DNA of 61,788 nucleotides from an uncultured Desulfovibrio sp. (GTDB taxonomy: Bacteria > Desulfobacterota > Desulfovibrionia > Desulfovibrionales > Desulfovibrionaceae). The notes below the pieces were generated by a model. It saw nothing but the letters and a program-made list of their open reading frames with translations, ran no database searches and was not told where the DNA came from. A program made the position numbers and the translations under genes. Within the stretch, counting starts at the first letter, position 1. Each line of letters opens with the position of its first letter. The stretch is taken from NCBI GenBank assembly GCA_900553145.1, contig USCL01000001.1, positions 1-61,788 on the forward strand, in the 5' to 3' direction. Shown one piece after another: positions 9,488 to 17,660 of this stretch.

Positions 9488-9683
9488 ACACAGGGGGAAA
9501 AGCCTTCCGGGAAAACAGAGCGCACTGGCAACGCCGCCTTTTTTCCGTGAGCGTTGCCGCCTCTCCTTCCTGAACCGCTGCGCCCGGTTCCGGTAAGGCT
9601 GTCCCGGCACACGCCGGAGGCATTATCCCCGGACGGTGTTTCACAATATCGCCCTGTTACCGGAAAAGCTCCATCCGGCAACA

Positions 9684-9733
9684 AGGCGAAAGAAAAAGCC
9701 CTGAACAACCATTCAGGGCTTTTTCTTTCGCCT
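9684..9733. terminator. Bidirectional terminator, 22-bp perfect stem
   Basis: A perfect 22-base inverted repeat (9684-9705 and 9712-9733) with a six-base loop. It has an A-rich side and a T-rich side (GCTTTTTCTTT), so it can act on either strand between the nitroreductase gene and the convergent sarD. Confidence 0.85.
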
Positions 9734-9825
9734 CTTGCCAACGTCTGGGCCGGCATGCCAAACCGCCACGGGATGGCGGGGCCCTCTTCGCTCCACGCGC
9801 CACGTGCGTTCAACAAGTAAAACCT

Positions 9826-9873
9826 GTAAAAAACCGGGGAGGAAAAGCGCATCAGCGCAATCCCTCCCCGGTT
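9826..9873 (-). terminator. Terminator of sarD
   Basis: On the minus strand AACCGGGGAGG pairs with CCTCCCCGGTT, with an inner GCGC/GCGC pairing, followed by TTTTTTACAGG. It starts about 25 bases past the sarD stop. Confidence 0.85.
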
Positions 9874-9897
9874 GACGGCTTATCTCAAATCCAAGGA

Positions 9898-11061
9898 CTA
9901 GGCTTCGAAGTTGGCTTCGAGCAGAGCGAGGATCTGGTCGCGGCTGGCGGCGCGGGGGTTGTTGTTCAGCAGACGCTTGGCGGCGAAGGCGCGGTCCGCG
10001 CAGGCGGGCAGGTCTTCATGCTTCACGCCGTAGTTGGCGAGGCCGGTCGCGATGTCGAGGTCGCTCAGCAGATCGCGGAAGGCGTCTTCCACGTCGGCGG
10101 CGCGATCCATCACGCTCATGCAGGTGGAACGGTCATCGCCACGCAGGATGTCGGCCACGATGGCGTACTTCTCGGGATTGGCGATGTAGTTGAAGCCCAC
10201 GCTGAAGGGAGCGCAGAAGGACATGGCCAGGCCGTGAGGAATGTGGCATTCCACGGGCAGGGTCGTGCCGATGGCATGGATGATGCCGTTCTGGGTGTTG
10301 CCGAAGCCCATGCCGGCGAGGGCGGAGGCGTACATCATGGCATCACGGGCAGCGGCGTTCTTGCCGTTGGCATAGGCCTGACGGATGTTGGCGCCGACCA
10401 GCTTCATGGCCTGAAGGTTCAGGGCGTCGGTGATCGGGGTGGCGGCGATGCCGCAGAAGGATTCCATGGCATGCACGAAAGCGTCAACGCCGGTCATGGC
10501 GGTCACGCGGGGAGGCAGGCCGAAGGTCAGCTCGGCGTCGAGGATGACGGTATCGGCATACATGTATTCGGAAACCACGCCCTTCTTGCCGCCGTTCTTG
10601 GTGTCGGCGAGCACGGAAATGTTGGTCATTTCAGAGCCGGTGCCGGCGGTGGTGGGGATCAGGATGGAGGGCAGGCAGGGATTCGGAACCACGTTGATGC
10701 CGAAGTACTTGTCGATGGGGCCTTCGTTGGAAAGCAGCACGGAAGCGGCCTTCGTGGTGTCGAGAGCGGAACCGCCGCCGAAACCGATGATCACGTCGGC
10801 GCCGAAAGCCTTGGCTTCGTCGGTGCAGTGCTGGATGGAGTCCATGCTGGGTTCCAGCTGGGCTTCAGCGTACAGCTTCCATTCGACGCCGCCGGCGGTC
10901 AAAGCTTCTTCGAGGGGCTTCTGGACGCCGATCTTGGCCAGACCGGGGTCGGTCACGATGAAAGCCTTGGTCCCCTTGAGGTTCTTCACTTCGTTAGCGG
11001 CTTCTTTGATAGCGCCGAGGCCATGCACGATCTTCTTGACGGTGTAATGCACAAAAGCCAT
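9898..11061 (-). CDS. sarD: Sulfoacetaldehyde reductase (NADH), iron-type alcohol dehydrogenase
   Basis: A 387-residue group III iron-dependent alcohol dehydrogenase. NAD-binding GGGSALD is at residues 95-101; the metal ligands expected for the family are Asp193, His197, His262 and His276 in the GVDAFVHAMES and IIHAIGTTLP..H segments. In B. wadsworthia the corresponding enzyme reduces sulfoacetaldehyde to isethionate, which the glycyl radical enzyme IslA then cleaves to sulfite. Assignment to this reaction rests on its place beside tpa and ald in the same orientation plus overall resemblance as I recall it; the fold alone would allow other alcohols. ATG 11061 has a GAGGA box eight bases upstream. 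The gap of 124 bases to tpa contains a hairpin, so sarD may be partly expressed from its own promoter. No islA or islB is in the window. Confidence 0.9.
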   Translation of the reverse strand: MAFVHYTVKKIVHGLGAIKEAANEVKNLKGTKAFIVTDPGLAKIGVQKPLEEALTAGGVEWKLYAEAQLEPSMDSIQHCTDEAKAFGADVIIGFGGGSALDTTKAASVLLSNEGPIDKYFGINVVPNPCLPSILIPTTAGTGSEMTNISVLADTKNGGKKGVVSEYMYADTVILDAELTFGLPPRVTAMTGVDAFVHAMESFCGIAATPITDALNLQAMKLVGANIRQAYANGKNAAARDAMMYASALAGMGFGNTQNGIIHAIGTTLPVECHIPHGLAMSFCAPFSVGFNYIANPEKYAIVADILRGDDRSTCMSVMDRAADVEDAFRDLLSDLDIATGLANYGVKHEDLPACADRAFAAKRLLNNNPRAASRDQILALLEANFEA

Positions 11062-11149
11062 TGTCGTATCCTCGCGTTGTTGAAGTCTTCATATGTCGAG
11101 GCAGGACAAAGCGTTGCCTTGCCCTGCCGACGATTTTGGAACTGAAAGT

Positions 11150-11177
11150 CCCGATGCCTCCTGACGAAGGCATCGGG
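11150..11177 (-). terminator. Hairpin between tpa and sarD
   Basis: CCCGATGCCT (11150-11159) pairs with AGGCATCGGG (11168-11177), just after the tpa stop on the minus strand. Only a weak T-rich tail (ACTTTC) follows, so it may be a partial terminator or an RNA-stabilising element. Confidence 0.6.
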
Positions 11178-11185
11178 CTTAGTTC

Positions 11186-12556
11186 TTACAGACCGAACTT
11201 CTGTTCGACAGCGGTGAACGCCTTATCGATGCCGTCGACGATTTCGTCGATTTCAGCGGGGGTGGCGATCAGGGCCGGGCAGAGGGTCAGGGTGTTGTTG
11301 AATTCGCGGAAGGAGCGGGAGGTCTTGCCGATGAGCACGCCGGCCTGCTTGGCGGCGCCGACCATCGCGTTGGCGACGGCTTCAGCAATGGGTTCCTTCG
11401 TGGCGCGGTCCTTCACGATTTCGATACCGGCGAACAGGCCCTTGCCGCGGACGTCGCCGATGATGGGATGCTTCGCCATCAGGCCCTTGAGGCCTTCAAG
11501 GAGGCGATCGCCCATCTTGGTGCAGTTGTCGAGCAGGTTTTCACGTTCGATGATTTCGATGTTGGCCAGAGCCGCAGCGGGACCAGAGGTGCAGCCACCG
11601 AAGGTGGAGATGTCGCGGAAGTAAGCGTCGGTGTCGGCCGGGTCGTTGACGAAGTCCTGGAAGACCTTTTCGGTCGTCACGGTGCAGGAGATGGGAGCGT
11701 AGCCGGAAGCGACGCCCTTAGCCATCGTAACGATGTCGGGCTGGACGTTGAAGTGCTGGTAGCCGAACCACTTGCCGGTACGGCCGAGGCCGCAAACGAC
11801 TTCGTCGATGATCAGGAGCAGGTCGTACTTGTCGCAGATCTCGCGGATGGTTTCATAGTAGCCAGCCGGGGGAACGAGGATGCCGCCGCCAGCGGTCATG
11901 GGTTCAACGATCACGGCGCCGAGTTCGTCCGGACCCACGGTCAGGATGACTTCTTCAAGCTGTTTGGCCATCTTCACGCCGAGGTCGGCGCAATCGCCGA
12001 ACTTGGAGCGATAAACGTCGCAGTCAGGGAATTCATAGAAGCCGGGAGCGAAGGGACCGTACTGAACTTTACGTTCGAACTGGCCGCAAGCGCTCAGGGT
12101 ACCGATGGTGGTGCCATGGTAGTCACGGGCACGATACAGGATGCCGGTCTTCTTGCCGCCGTGCTTCAGCTGGCCGATCTGACGGACAATCTTGAAAGCC
12201 TTTTCGTTGGCTTCGGAACCGGAGTTGGAGAGATACACGCGGCTCATGCCGGGCATCTTGGAGATCAGCTTTTCAGAGAACTTGATGGTGGGGACGTTGC
12301 CGATGCCGTTGGCAAAGTAGCACATTTCCATCATCTGCTTGGCGACGGCGTCAACGATTTCCTTGCGGCCGTAGCCGACGTTGACGGTCCACACGCCGCC
12401 GGACACGGCGTCAAGATAGGTCTTGCCGTCGATGTCGGTAATGCGCATGCCTTCGCCCTTCACATAGATGGCGGGCTCGAAATTCTTGTGCTGGGTCAGG
12501 TGGTGCCAAACGTACTTTTTGTCCAGAGCGACCAATTCAGCTTTATCGTAGGTCAT
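11186..12556 (-). CDS. tpa: Taurine:pyruvate aminotransferase
   Basis: A 456-residue class III (fold type I) aminotransferase. It moves the amino group of taurine to pyruvate, giving sulfoacetaldehyde and alanine, the first step of taurine respiration. PLP contacts are clear: the NSGSEAN phosphate loop at residues 111-117, DEVVCGLGRTG with Asp251 beneath the pyridine ring, and Lys280 in MAKGVASGYAP as the Schiff-base lysine. The start at 12556 is supported by GAGGAATG upstream and gives MTYDKAELVAL; a longer frame adds 23 residues unlike the family. Neighbours ald, which regenerates pyruvate from alanine, and sarD, which consumes the aldehyde, make the specificity convincing. Other class III enzymes such as beta-alanine aminotransferases are the alternative. 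Confidence 0.93.
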   Translation of the reverse strand: MTYDKAELVALDKKYVWHHLTQHKNFEPAIYVKGEGMRITDIDGKTYLDAVSGGVWTVNVGYGRKEIVDAVAKQMMEMCYFANGIGNVPTIKFSEKLISKMPGMSRVYLSNSGSEANEKAFKIVRQIGQLKHGGKKTGILYRARDYHGTTIGTLSACGQFERKVQYGPFAPGFYEFPDCDVYRSKFGDCADLGVKMAKQLEEVILTVGPDELGAVIVEPMTAGGGILVPPAGYYETIREICDKYDLLLIIDEVVCGLGRTGKWFGYQHFNVQPDIVTMAKGVASGYAPISCTVTTEKVFQDFVNDPADTDAYFRDISTFGGCTSGPAAALANIEIIERENLLDNCTKMGDRLLEGLKGLMAKHPIIGDVRGKGLFAGIEIVKDRATKEPIAEAVANAMVGAAKQAGVLIGKTSRSFREFNNTLTLCPALIATPAEIDEIVDGIDKAFTAVEQKFGL

Positions 12557-12662
12557 GGTGCATTCCTCATGAAATAATGATGTTATTGTCACAGGAAGGT
12601 TAAAGGAGAAAACCAATTGGCGCACATGGGCCGCTTCCTACCCTTACCCTTGACTTTGACCG

Positions 12663-12703
12663 GAAAACTGGCCAGTCTCATGCGGACATGAGACTGGGCC
12701 AGT
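12663..12703 (-). terminator. Terminator of ald
   Basis: On the minus strand the 17-base arm 12703-12687 pairs with 12682-12667, with a single bulged base and a four-base loop, and TTTTCCGG follows. It separates ald from tpa, so tpa probably has its own promoter in 12557-12662. No clear sigma-54 or sigma-70 boxes were found there. Confidence 0.8.
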
Positions 12704-12716
12704 CATGAATCTCGTC

Positions 12717-13850
12717 TTACTTCAGGATTTCGCAGGTGCAGTTCAGTTCGTAACCGAGAGCATCGGAAACGCCCTTGAAGTACACTTTGCCGTCATAGGT
12801 GTTGATGCCGCGAGCCAGAGCCTTGTCGTCCTGGCAAGCCTTCTTCCAGCCCTTGTTGGCCAGGTCGACCATGTAAGGCATGGTGGCGTTGGTCAGGGTG
12901 AAGGTAGAGGTACGGGCCACGGCGCCGGGCATGTTGCCCACGGAGTAGCAGACCACTTCGCCGCCGTTGACGGGATACTTGAAGGTCGGCTTGTCGTGGT
13001 AGGTAGCGCCGTGCTTGGCGGTGGGTTCGATGCAGCCGCCCTGGTCGATGGCGACGTCAACGATGGCGGAACCGGGCTTCATGGTCTTCACCATGGCTTC
13101 GGTCACCAGTTTCGGGGTCAGAGCGCCGGGGATGAGGACGGAACCCACGAGGAGGTCGGCGTCCTTGGTGGCGGCGGCGATGTTGAAGGCGTTGGAGGCC
13201 AGGGTCTGGATGCGGCCGCCGAAGAGGTCGTCGATCTGGCGCAGGCGGAAGAGGTTGCTGTCAAGGATGGTCACGCGAGCGCCCATGCCCATGGCAACCT
13301 TAGCGGCGGAGAGACCCACGGTGCCGGCGCCGAGGATAACGACGTGAGCGGCCTGCACGCCAGCGGTGCCGCCCATCAGGAGGCCCATGCCGCCTTCGAT
13401 CTTGGTCAGCATCTGAGCGCCCACCTGGGTGGCCATGCGGCCGGCGACTTCAGACATGGGAGCGAGCAGGGGCAGGAAGCCGTTGTCGAACTGCACGGTT
13501 TCGTAAGCGATGCCGATGACCTTCTTTTCAAGAAGAGCCTTGGTCAGGGCCGGTTCCGGAGCGAGGTGCAGGTAGGTGTAGAGGATCAGGCCTTCGTGGA
13601 AGAGATCGTATTCAGGAGCCAGAGGTTCCTTCACTTTCACGACCATGTCGCAATCCCAGCATTCCTTGGCGGTGGCAACCATCTGAGCGCCGGCGGCGAC
13701 ATACTCTTCGTCGGTGATCATGCTGCCGAGGCCAGCGCCCTTCTGCACGAGAACGGTGTGACCGGCTTCTTTAAGAGCATGAACGCCAGCGGGAGTGATG
13801 CCAACGCGGAATTCCTGAACTTTGATTTCGGTGGGGATACCTACACGCAT
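12717..13850 (-). CDS. ald: Alanine dehydrogenase
   Basis: A 377-residue NAD-dependent alanine dehydrogenase, converting alanine to pyruvate and ammonium with NADH. Substrate residues known from the family are at Arg15, Lys74 and His95; the Rossmann motif GAGTVG is at 174-179 with Asp197 at the end of the second strand for the ribose. In this setting it recycles the alanine produced by Tpa, releasing taurine nitrogen as ammonia and providing NADH for sulfoacetaldehyde reduction. ATG 13850 directly precedes MRVGIPTEIK, the standard family start, with GGAGGCACTCAA upstream. A -24/-12 promoter lies about 77 bases before the start codon. Confidence 0.95.
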   Translation of the reverse strand: MRVGIPTEIKVQEFRVGITPAGVHALKEAGHTVLVQKGAGLGSMITDEEYVAAGAQMVATAKECWDCDMVVKVKEPLAPEYDLFHEGLILYTYLHLAPEPALTKALLEKKVIGIAYETVQFDNGFLPLLAPMSEVAGRMATQVGAQMLTKIEGGMGLLMGGTAGVQAAHVVILGAGTVGLSAAKVAMGMGARVTILDSNLFRLRQIDDLFGGRIQTLASNAFNIAAATKDADLLVGSVLIPGALTPKLVTEAMVKTMKPGSAIVDVAIDQGGCIEPTAKHGATYHDKPTFKYPVNGGEVVCYSVGNMPGAVARTSTFTLTNATMPYMVDLANKGWKKACQDDKALARGINTYDGKVYFKGVSDALGYELNCTCEILK

Positions 13851-13926
13851 TTGAGTGCCTCCGAGAGCAGTATGTTGAAGTACGTTTTGAAATTCAGGGT
13901 GGGGTTGTACTCCATGCCCTCTTTAT

Positions 13927-13942
13927 AGCAACTAGCGTTCCA
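13927..13942 (-). promoter_or_regulatory. Sigma-54 (-24/-12) promoter of ald
   Basis: On the minus strand the site reads TGGAACGCTAGTTGCT: the -24 GG and -12 GC are exactly ten bases apart, and all but one base of TGGCACG-N4-TTGC match. Transcription would start near 13916, giving a leader of about 65 bases. The divergent sigma-54 activator gene next to it supports the assignment. Confidence 0.8.
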
Positions 13943-14069
13943 TTTTTCTCAAAGTTCATAATAGAGTATTTTTATTATATTTTTTGAAAATATCCTTTTG
14001 CAGGATTTTTGAGCCCAATGCAGTCTCGAATCATTTGCCGCCGAATCAAAGCAATATGCGAGTTGATTT

Positions 14070-14092
14070 TGCATTACAATGCATAGTTGCAT
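14070..14092. promoter_or_regulatory. Overlapping TGCAT palindromes, candidate activator site
   Basis: TGCAT, ATGCA and TGCAT follow each other with four-base spacers (TACA, TAGT), giving two palindromes sharing the middle arm. The site lies 128-150 bases upstream of the ald -24 box, a usual enhancer distance, and just before the regulator's own ribosome binding site. It may serve ald activation, regulator autocontrol, or both. Confidence 0.5.
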
Positions 14093-14107
14093 CAGAGAGG
14101 TTCTTCC

Positions 14108-15856
14108 ATGACGTCACACCCTGCCTTTTGCGATCACATTCTCCATCAGAACGAGCTCGTCGCCGCCGGAATATGCCACGGGGATACATGGAATTTAATT
14201 TTTATAAACAGCATGTTAGGAGATATTCTTCAACTTTCTCCCGGCCGGATGGACAACGAGCCGCTTTTGCCCCGCCTGACGCGATGCGGATTTGACGAAG
14301 TGGAAGAAAGCCTGAGCGAACCCCACGGAGGCGAGCTGATCGCCCACCACAGAGAGGGTTCCATGTATATTATCCGCTGGAAAACCGTTTCCATTGGCGA
14401 TTCCGCGGACGGCGAGCAAGTTCGCCTTGTCACAATGTCCAAAATCCCGGTCGATCAGATCAACCGGGTGGCGGAACTGCCGTGGCAGGAATTGACGGTC
14501 CTGCTCGACTCCATCCACGACGGGATCTGGGTCATCGACTCGGACGGCATCACCCTGCGCGTCAACAAGGCGATGGAGCGCATCGCCGGGCTGCGCGCCG
14601 AGGAGGTCATCGGCAAGCATGTGACCGAACCCATGCACAAAGGGCGCTTCGAAACCTGCGTCACCCTGCGCGCGCTCATCGAAAAGCGTTCGGTCACCAT
14701 GTTCGACGACTACTCCAACGGCAAACGCTGCCTGAACACCAGCACGCCCATTTTTGACGAAAAGGGCAACGTCTGGCGGGTCATCGCCTCCATCCGGGAC
14801 ATGACCGAGCTGGAAACGCTCCAGCGCAAGCTCACGGATCTGGAAATGGAGACCCTCGCCTACAAGGCGCGTCTGGAAAACCTCGAAACCGAAATGGACG
14901 CCGGGTTTGTCGGGCACAGCGCCCCCATGCGCCGCCTGCGCAAGGAAGCCTCCAAAGCCGCCCGCACTGAAGCCATCACGCTCATCCTCGGTGAAACCGG
15001 GACCGGCAAGACCCTGACAGCCAAAGCCATCCACGAAATGGGCCAGCGCAGCGCCGAGGCGTTCATCGCGGTGAACTGCGGGGCCATCCCCATGTCGCTC
15101 ATGGAGTCCGAACTGTTCGGCTATGAAAAAGGCGCCTTCACCGGCGCGGCCAAGAGCGGCAAGCCCGGCATGTTCGAGCTGGCCCACAAGGGCACGCTCC
15201 TCCTCGACGAAATCGGCGAACTCCCCCTCCCCATGCAGGCCAAGCTGCTGCAGGTGCTCGACGGCCACCCGTTCCACCGCGTGGGCGGGACAAAGCCCAT
15301 CACCGTGGACGTGCGGGTCATCGCCGCCACCAACAAGCCGCTGGCCGACATGGCGGCTTCCGGGCAGTTTCGCGAGGATCTGTTCTACCGCCTCCGGGTG
15401 CTGACCGTGGAAATCCCCCCGCTGCGGGAACGGCCGGACGACATCCCCGTCCTCGCCATGCACTTTTTGCAGGAGATCATCAAAAAAAGCGGGCTGCAAA
15501 AGAATTTCGATCCGCAGGTCCTGAACTGCTTCCTGACGTACCGCTGGCCGGGGAACGTCCGCGAGCTACGGGCCCTCGTGCAGTCGCTGGCGACCATGAG
15601 CGAGGACGAAACCATCACCATGCAGGATCTTCCACAGTACATGCAGGCCCAGTCGCCCCTTCCGCAAGGCAACGTTTCGTTCCGCCAGCCCATGCGCGAG
15701 GCCGTCGCCGAACTGGAGCGCAACATGATCATGGCCGCGCTCACCGAAACCGGCAGCACCTACAAGGCCGCCCGGCGGCTCAAGGTGAGCCAGTCCACTA
15801 TCGTCAGGAAGGCGCAGCGGTACAAGATCGGCCTGGTGGAAATCGCCCACAAATAG
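14108..15856 (+). CDS. PAS-domain sigma-54-dependent activator
   Basis: A 582-residue enhancer-binding protein. Residues 1-120 form an N-terminal region without a clear match; about 125-240 is a PAS domain (LLDSIHDGIWVIDSDG); 245-265 is a short coiled linker. The AAA+ domain follows with Walker A GETGTGKT at 295-302, the sigma-54 contact loop GAFTGA at 342-347 and Walker B LLLDE at 364-368. The C-terminal helix-turn-helix (TYKAARRLKVSQSTIVRKAQ) resembles the TyrR type. ATG 14108 is chosen for the AGAGAGG box seven bases upstream. It is divergent from ald, whose promoter is of sigma-54 type, so it probably activates taurine genes and perhaps the adjacent TRAP genes; the effector bound by the PAS domain is unknown. 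Confidence 0.9.
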   Translation: MTSHPAFCDHILHQNELVAAGICHGDTWNLIFINSMLGDILQLSPGRMDNEPLLPRLTRCGFDEVEESLSEPHGGELIAHHREGSMYIIRWKTVSIGDSADGEQVRLVTMSKIPVDQINRVAELPWQELTVLLDSIHDGIWVIDSDGITLRVNKAMERIAGLRAEEVIGKHVTEPMHKGRFETCVTLRALIEKRSVTMFDDYSNGKRCLNTSTPIFDEKGNVWRVIASIRDMTELETLQRKLTDLEMETLAYKARLENLETEMDAGFVGHSAPMRRLRKEASKAARTEAITLILGETGTGKTLTAKAIHEMGQRSAEAFIAVNCGAIPMSLMESELFGYEKGAFTGAAKSGKPGMFELAHKGTLLLDEIGELPLPMQAKLLQVLDGHPFHRVGGTKPITVDVRVIAATNKPLADMAASGQFREDLFYRLRVLTVEIPPLRERPDDIPVLAMHFLQEIIKKSGLQKNFDPQVLNCFLTYRWPGNVRELRALVQSLATMSEDETITMQDLPQYMQAQSPLPQGNVSFRQPMREAVAELERNMIMAALTETGSTYKAARRLKVSQSTIVRKAQRYKIGLVEIAHK

Positions 15857-15925
15857 TTTTCCCGGAAATGCCCGCATACGAATAGGAGGCAAATCAGGCT
15901 GTTGGGATTGCCGGGCGGGGCGAGG

Positions 15926-15955
15926 TTGACACCTGCGAGTCTCGTGCGCTAAAGC
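15926..15955 (+). promoter_or_regulatory. Candidate sigma-70 promoter of the first TRAP operon
   Basis: A perfect TTGACA at 15926-15931 and a poor -10 TAAAGC at 15950-15955 (spacing 18). The poor -10 suggests activator dependence. I found no -24/-12 site in this gap. Confidence 0.35.
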
Positions 15956-16016
15956 CCAAAATAAGGTGTGGGGTTGCACGCAGCCACGGGACTCAAATGG
16001 AAAGAGAGAGGATTCT

Positions 16017-17018
16017 ATGCTCAAAAGCCTGCTTGCCGCCGCGGTGACGCTCGCCCTTTTCACCTTCCCGGCCCACGCCTCTGACAAAACCATCCTGAAG
16101 GTGGGCATGGGCGATCCCATCGATTCCGAGATGGGGGCCATCGGCACCCGCTTCAAGGAAATCGTGGAAGCCCGGTCCGAAGGCAAGGTGGAAGTCCAGC
16201 TTTTCCCCTCCGGCCAGCTCGGCGACGAAACGGAAATGATCCAGAACGTGCGCGCCGGAAACCTCGATATCGCCGTCGTGGGCATCGCCAACACCGTCCC
16301 GTTCGTGAAAAAGCTCGGCATCCTCACCATGCCCTACATTTTTGACGATATCTACGATGTCGTCCGCGCCACTACGGGCCCCGCCCACGATCTGCTCAAC
16401 GGATATGCCATCCGGGAGGGCGGCTTCCGCATCCTCGGCTGGACCTATACCGACTACCGCTACATCTCCAATTCCCGAAAGCCCATCAAAAACCTGAACG
16501 ACATCAAGGGGCTCAAATTCCGCGTCCCGCAGAGCGCCATCCTGCTCGCCTGCTATAAGGCGTGGGGGGCGAACCCCGTGCCGATCTCGTGGGCCGAGAC
16601 GTTCACCGCGCTCCAGCAGGGGCTGGTCGACGGGCAGTGCTACGGCTACATCACCTTCCTCGCCTGCAAATTCAACGAAGTGCAGAAGTATATCACCGAA
16701 GTGCACTATACCTACCAGCTCCAGCCCATGATCCTCAGCCAGCGGGCCTTCAGGAAAATGCCGCCGGAGATGCAGGCCCTCATCACCAACGCGGGGCGCG
16801 GCGCGCAGGAATACTGCCTTGCCTTCCAGCTCGCCGAGGGCGTGAAGGCACGGCAGCGGCTCATCGAGTCGGGCGTGCAGATCGATCAGCTTGAGGATGA
16901 GCCCGACTGGAAGAAGGCCGCCGTCTCGCAGGTCTGGCCCGAAATGGAGGATTTCGTGGGCGGAAGGGCGGCCATCAATGCATTCCTCTCCACCATCGGG
17001 AAGAAGCCTTGGAAGTGA
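16017..17018 (+). CDS. dctP: TRAP transporter substrate-binding protein DctP
   Basis: A 333-residue periplasmic binding protein of the DctP family. A Sec signal peptide runs to the AHA site at residue 21. The family core is seen as GLKFRVPQSA, which holds the arginine that usually grips the ligand's acid group, and the ISWAETFTALQQG segment downstream. It delivers its ligand to the DctQM pair encoded next. Its place beside the taurine genes and their regulator suggests taurine or another sulfonate (TauK- or isethionate-type TRAP systems are known), but the sequence does not fix the ligand. ATG 16017 follows AGAGAGAGGA and begins the signal peptide exactly. Two close paralogues occur at 32223 and 35391. 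Confidence 0.9.
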   Translation: MLKSLLAAAVTLALFTFPAHASDKTILKVGMGDPIDSEMGAIGTRFKEIVEARSEGKVEVQLFPSGQLGDETEMIQNVRAGNLDIAVVGIANTVPFVKKLGILTMPYIFDDIYDVVRATTGPAHDLLNGYAIREGGFRILGWTYTDYRYISNSRKPIKNLNDIKGLKFRVPQSAILLACYKAWGANPVPISWAETFTALQQGLVDGQCYGYITFLACKFNEVQKYITEVHYTYQLQPMILSQRAFRKMPPEMQALITNAGRGAQEYCLAFQLAEGVKARQRLIESGVQIDQLEDEPDWKKAAVSQVWPEMEDFVGGRAAINAFLSTIGKKPWK

Positions 17019-17114
17019 TCCGCCGGGAGGGAAAAGCGGCTTCATAAGGTTGTCTATTCCCGCGCGCTACCCTACACTGGCACAGCGCCGCGCCGGCGCG
17101 TCCGGGGGGGCTTC

Positions 17115-17660
17115 ATGTTCAAGAAGGTTCTTCTAGCGATTCTGGACAATTTTGAAGGATACGTCAGCCAAATCCTGCTTGCATTCTTCGTGCTCATCCT
17201 GCTCTTGCAGATTTTTCTGCGCCAATTTGGGCACCCGCTGTATTGGACTGAAGAACTCGCACGGTATTCCTTCGTCTGGTTCGTCTTTTTCGGGGCCTCC
17301 TATGCGGCCCGCCTTGCCGCGCATAACCGGGTCACCATTCAATTCTACCCCTTCCCCCAGTGGGTGGGGGACGCCTGCATGCTCATCAGCGATGGCGTGT
17401 GGCTGTTTTTCAACATCGTCATGGTCGTGGAGAGCCTCGAGGTGATCGGCGATCTCCGGGAATTTCCGTATGCCACGCCCGCTCTCGACTGGCAGCTCTC
17501 CTCCATCTACTTCATCTTCCCCATTGCCTTTACCCTGATGTCCGCCCGCATCATTCAAGTCAACGTGATGAAATTCATCTTGAAAAGGGAACTTCCCCCT
17601 CCCGACAGGATTGAAGTCAAGGAAAGCCGGAAAGCGTTCGCGGACGGAGAGAAGGCATGA
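17115..17660 (+). CDS. dctQ: TRAP transporter small membrane subunit DctQ
   Basis: A 181-residue protein with four hydrophobic helices, the standard DctQ layout. The conserved TEELARYSFVWFVFFGASYA segment after the first helix pair identifies the family. It joins the large DctM subunit in the inner membrane. A G run (CCGGGGGGG) about seven bases before the ATG serves as ribosome binding site. The gap of 96 bases after dctP contains a GC-rich inverted repeat that may set subunit ratios; dctM starts four bases before this gene's stop. Confidence 0.9.
   Translation: MFKKVLLAILDNFEGYVSQILLAFFVLILLLQIFLRQFGHPLYWTEELARYSFVWFVFFGASYAARLAAHNRVTIQFYPFPQWVGDACMLISDGVWLFFNIVMVVESLEVIGDLREFPYATPALDWQLSSIYFIFPIAFTLMSARIIQVNVMKFILKRELPPPDRIEVKESRKAFADGEKA

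Noticed and set aside
15857..16016. A sigma-54 promoter for the first TRAP operon
   Set aside because: No GG-N10-GC with the flanking consensus could be found, although the activator gene is next door.
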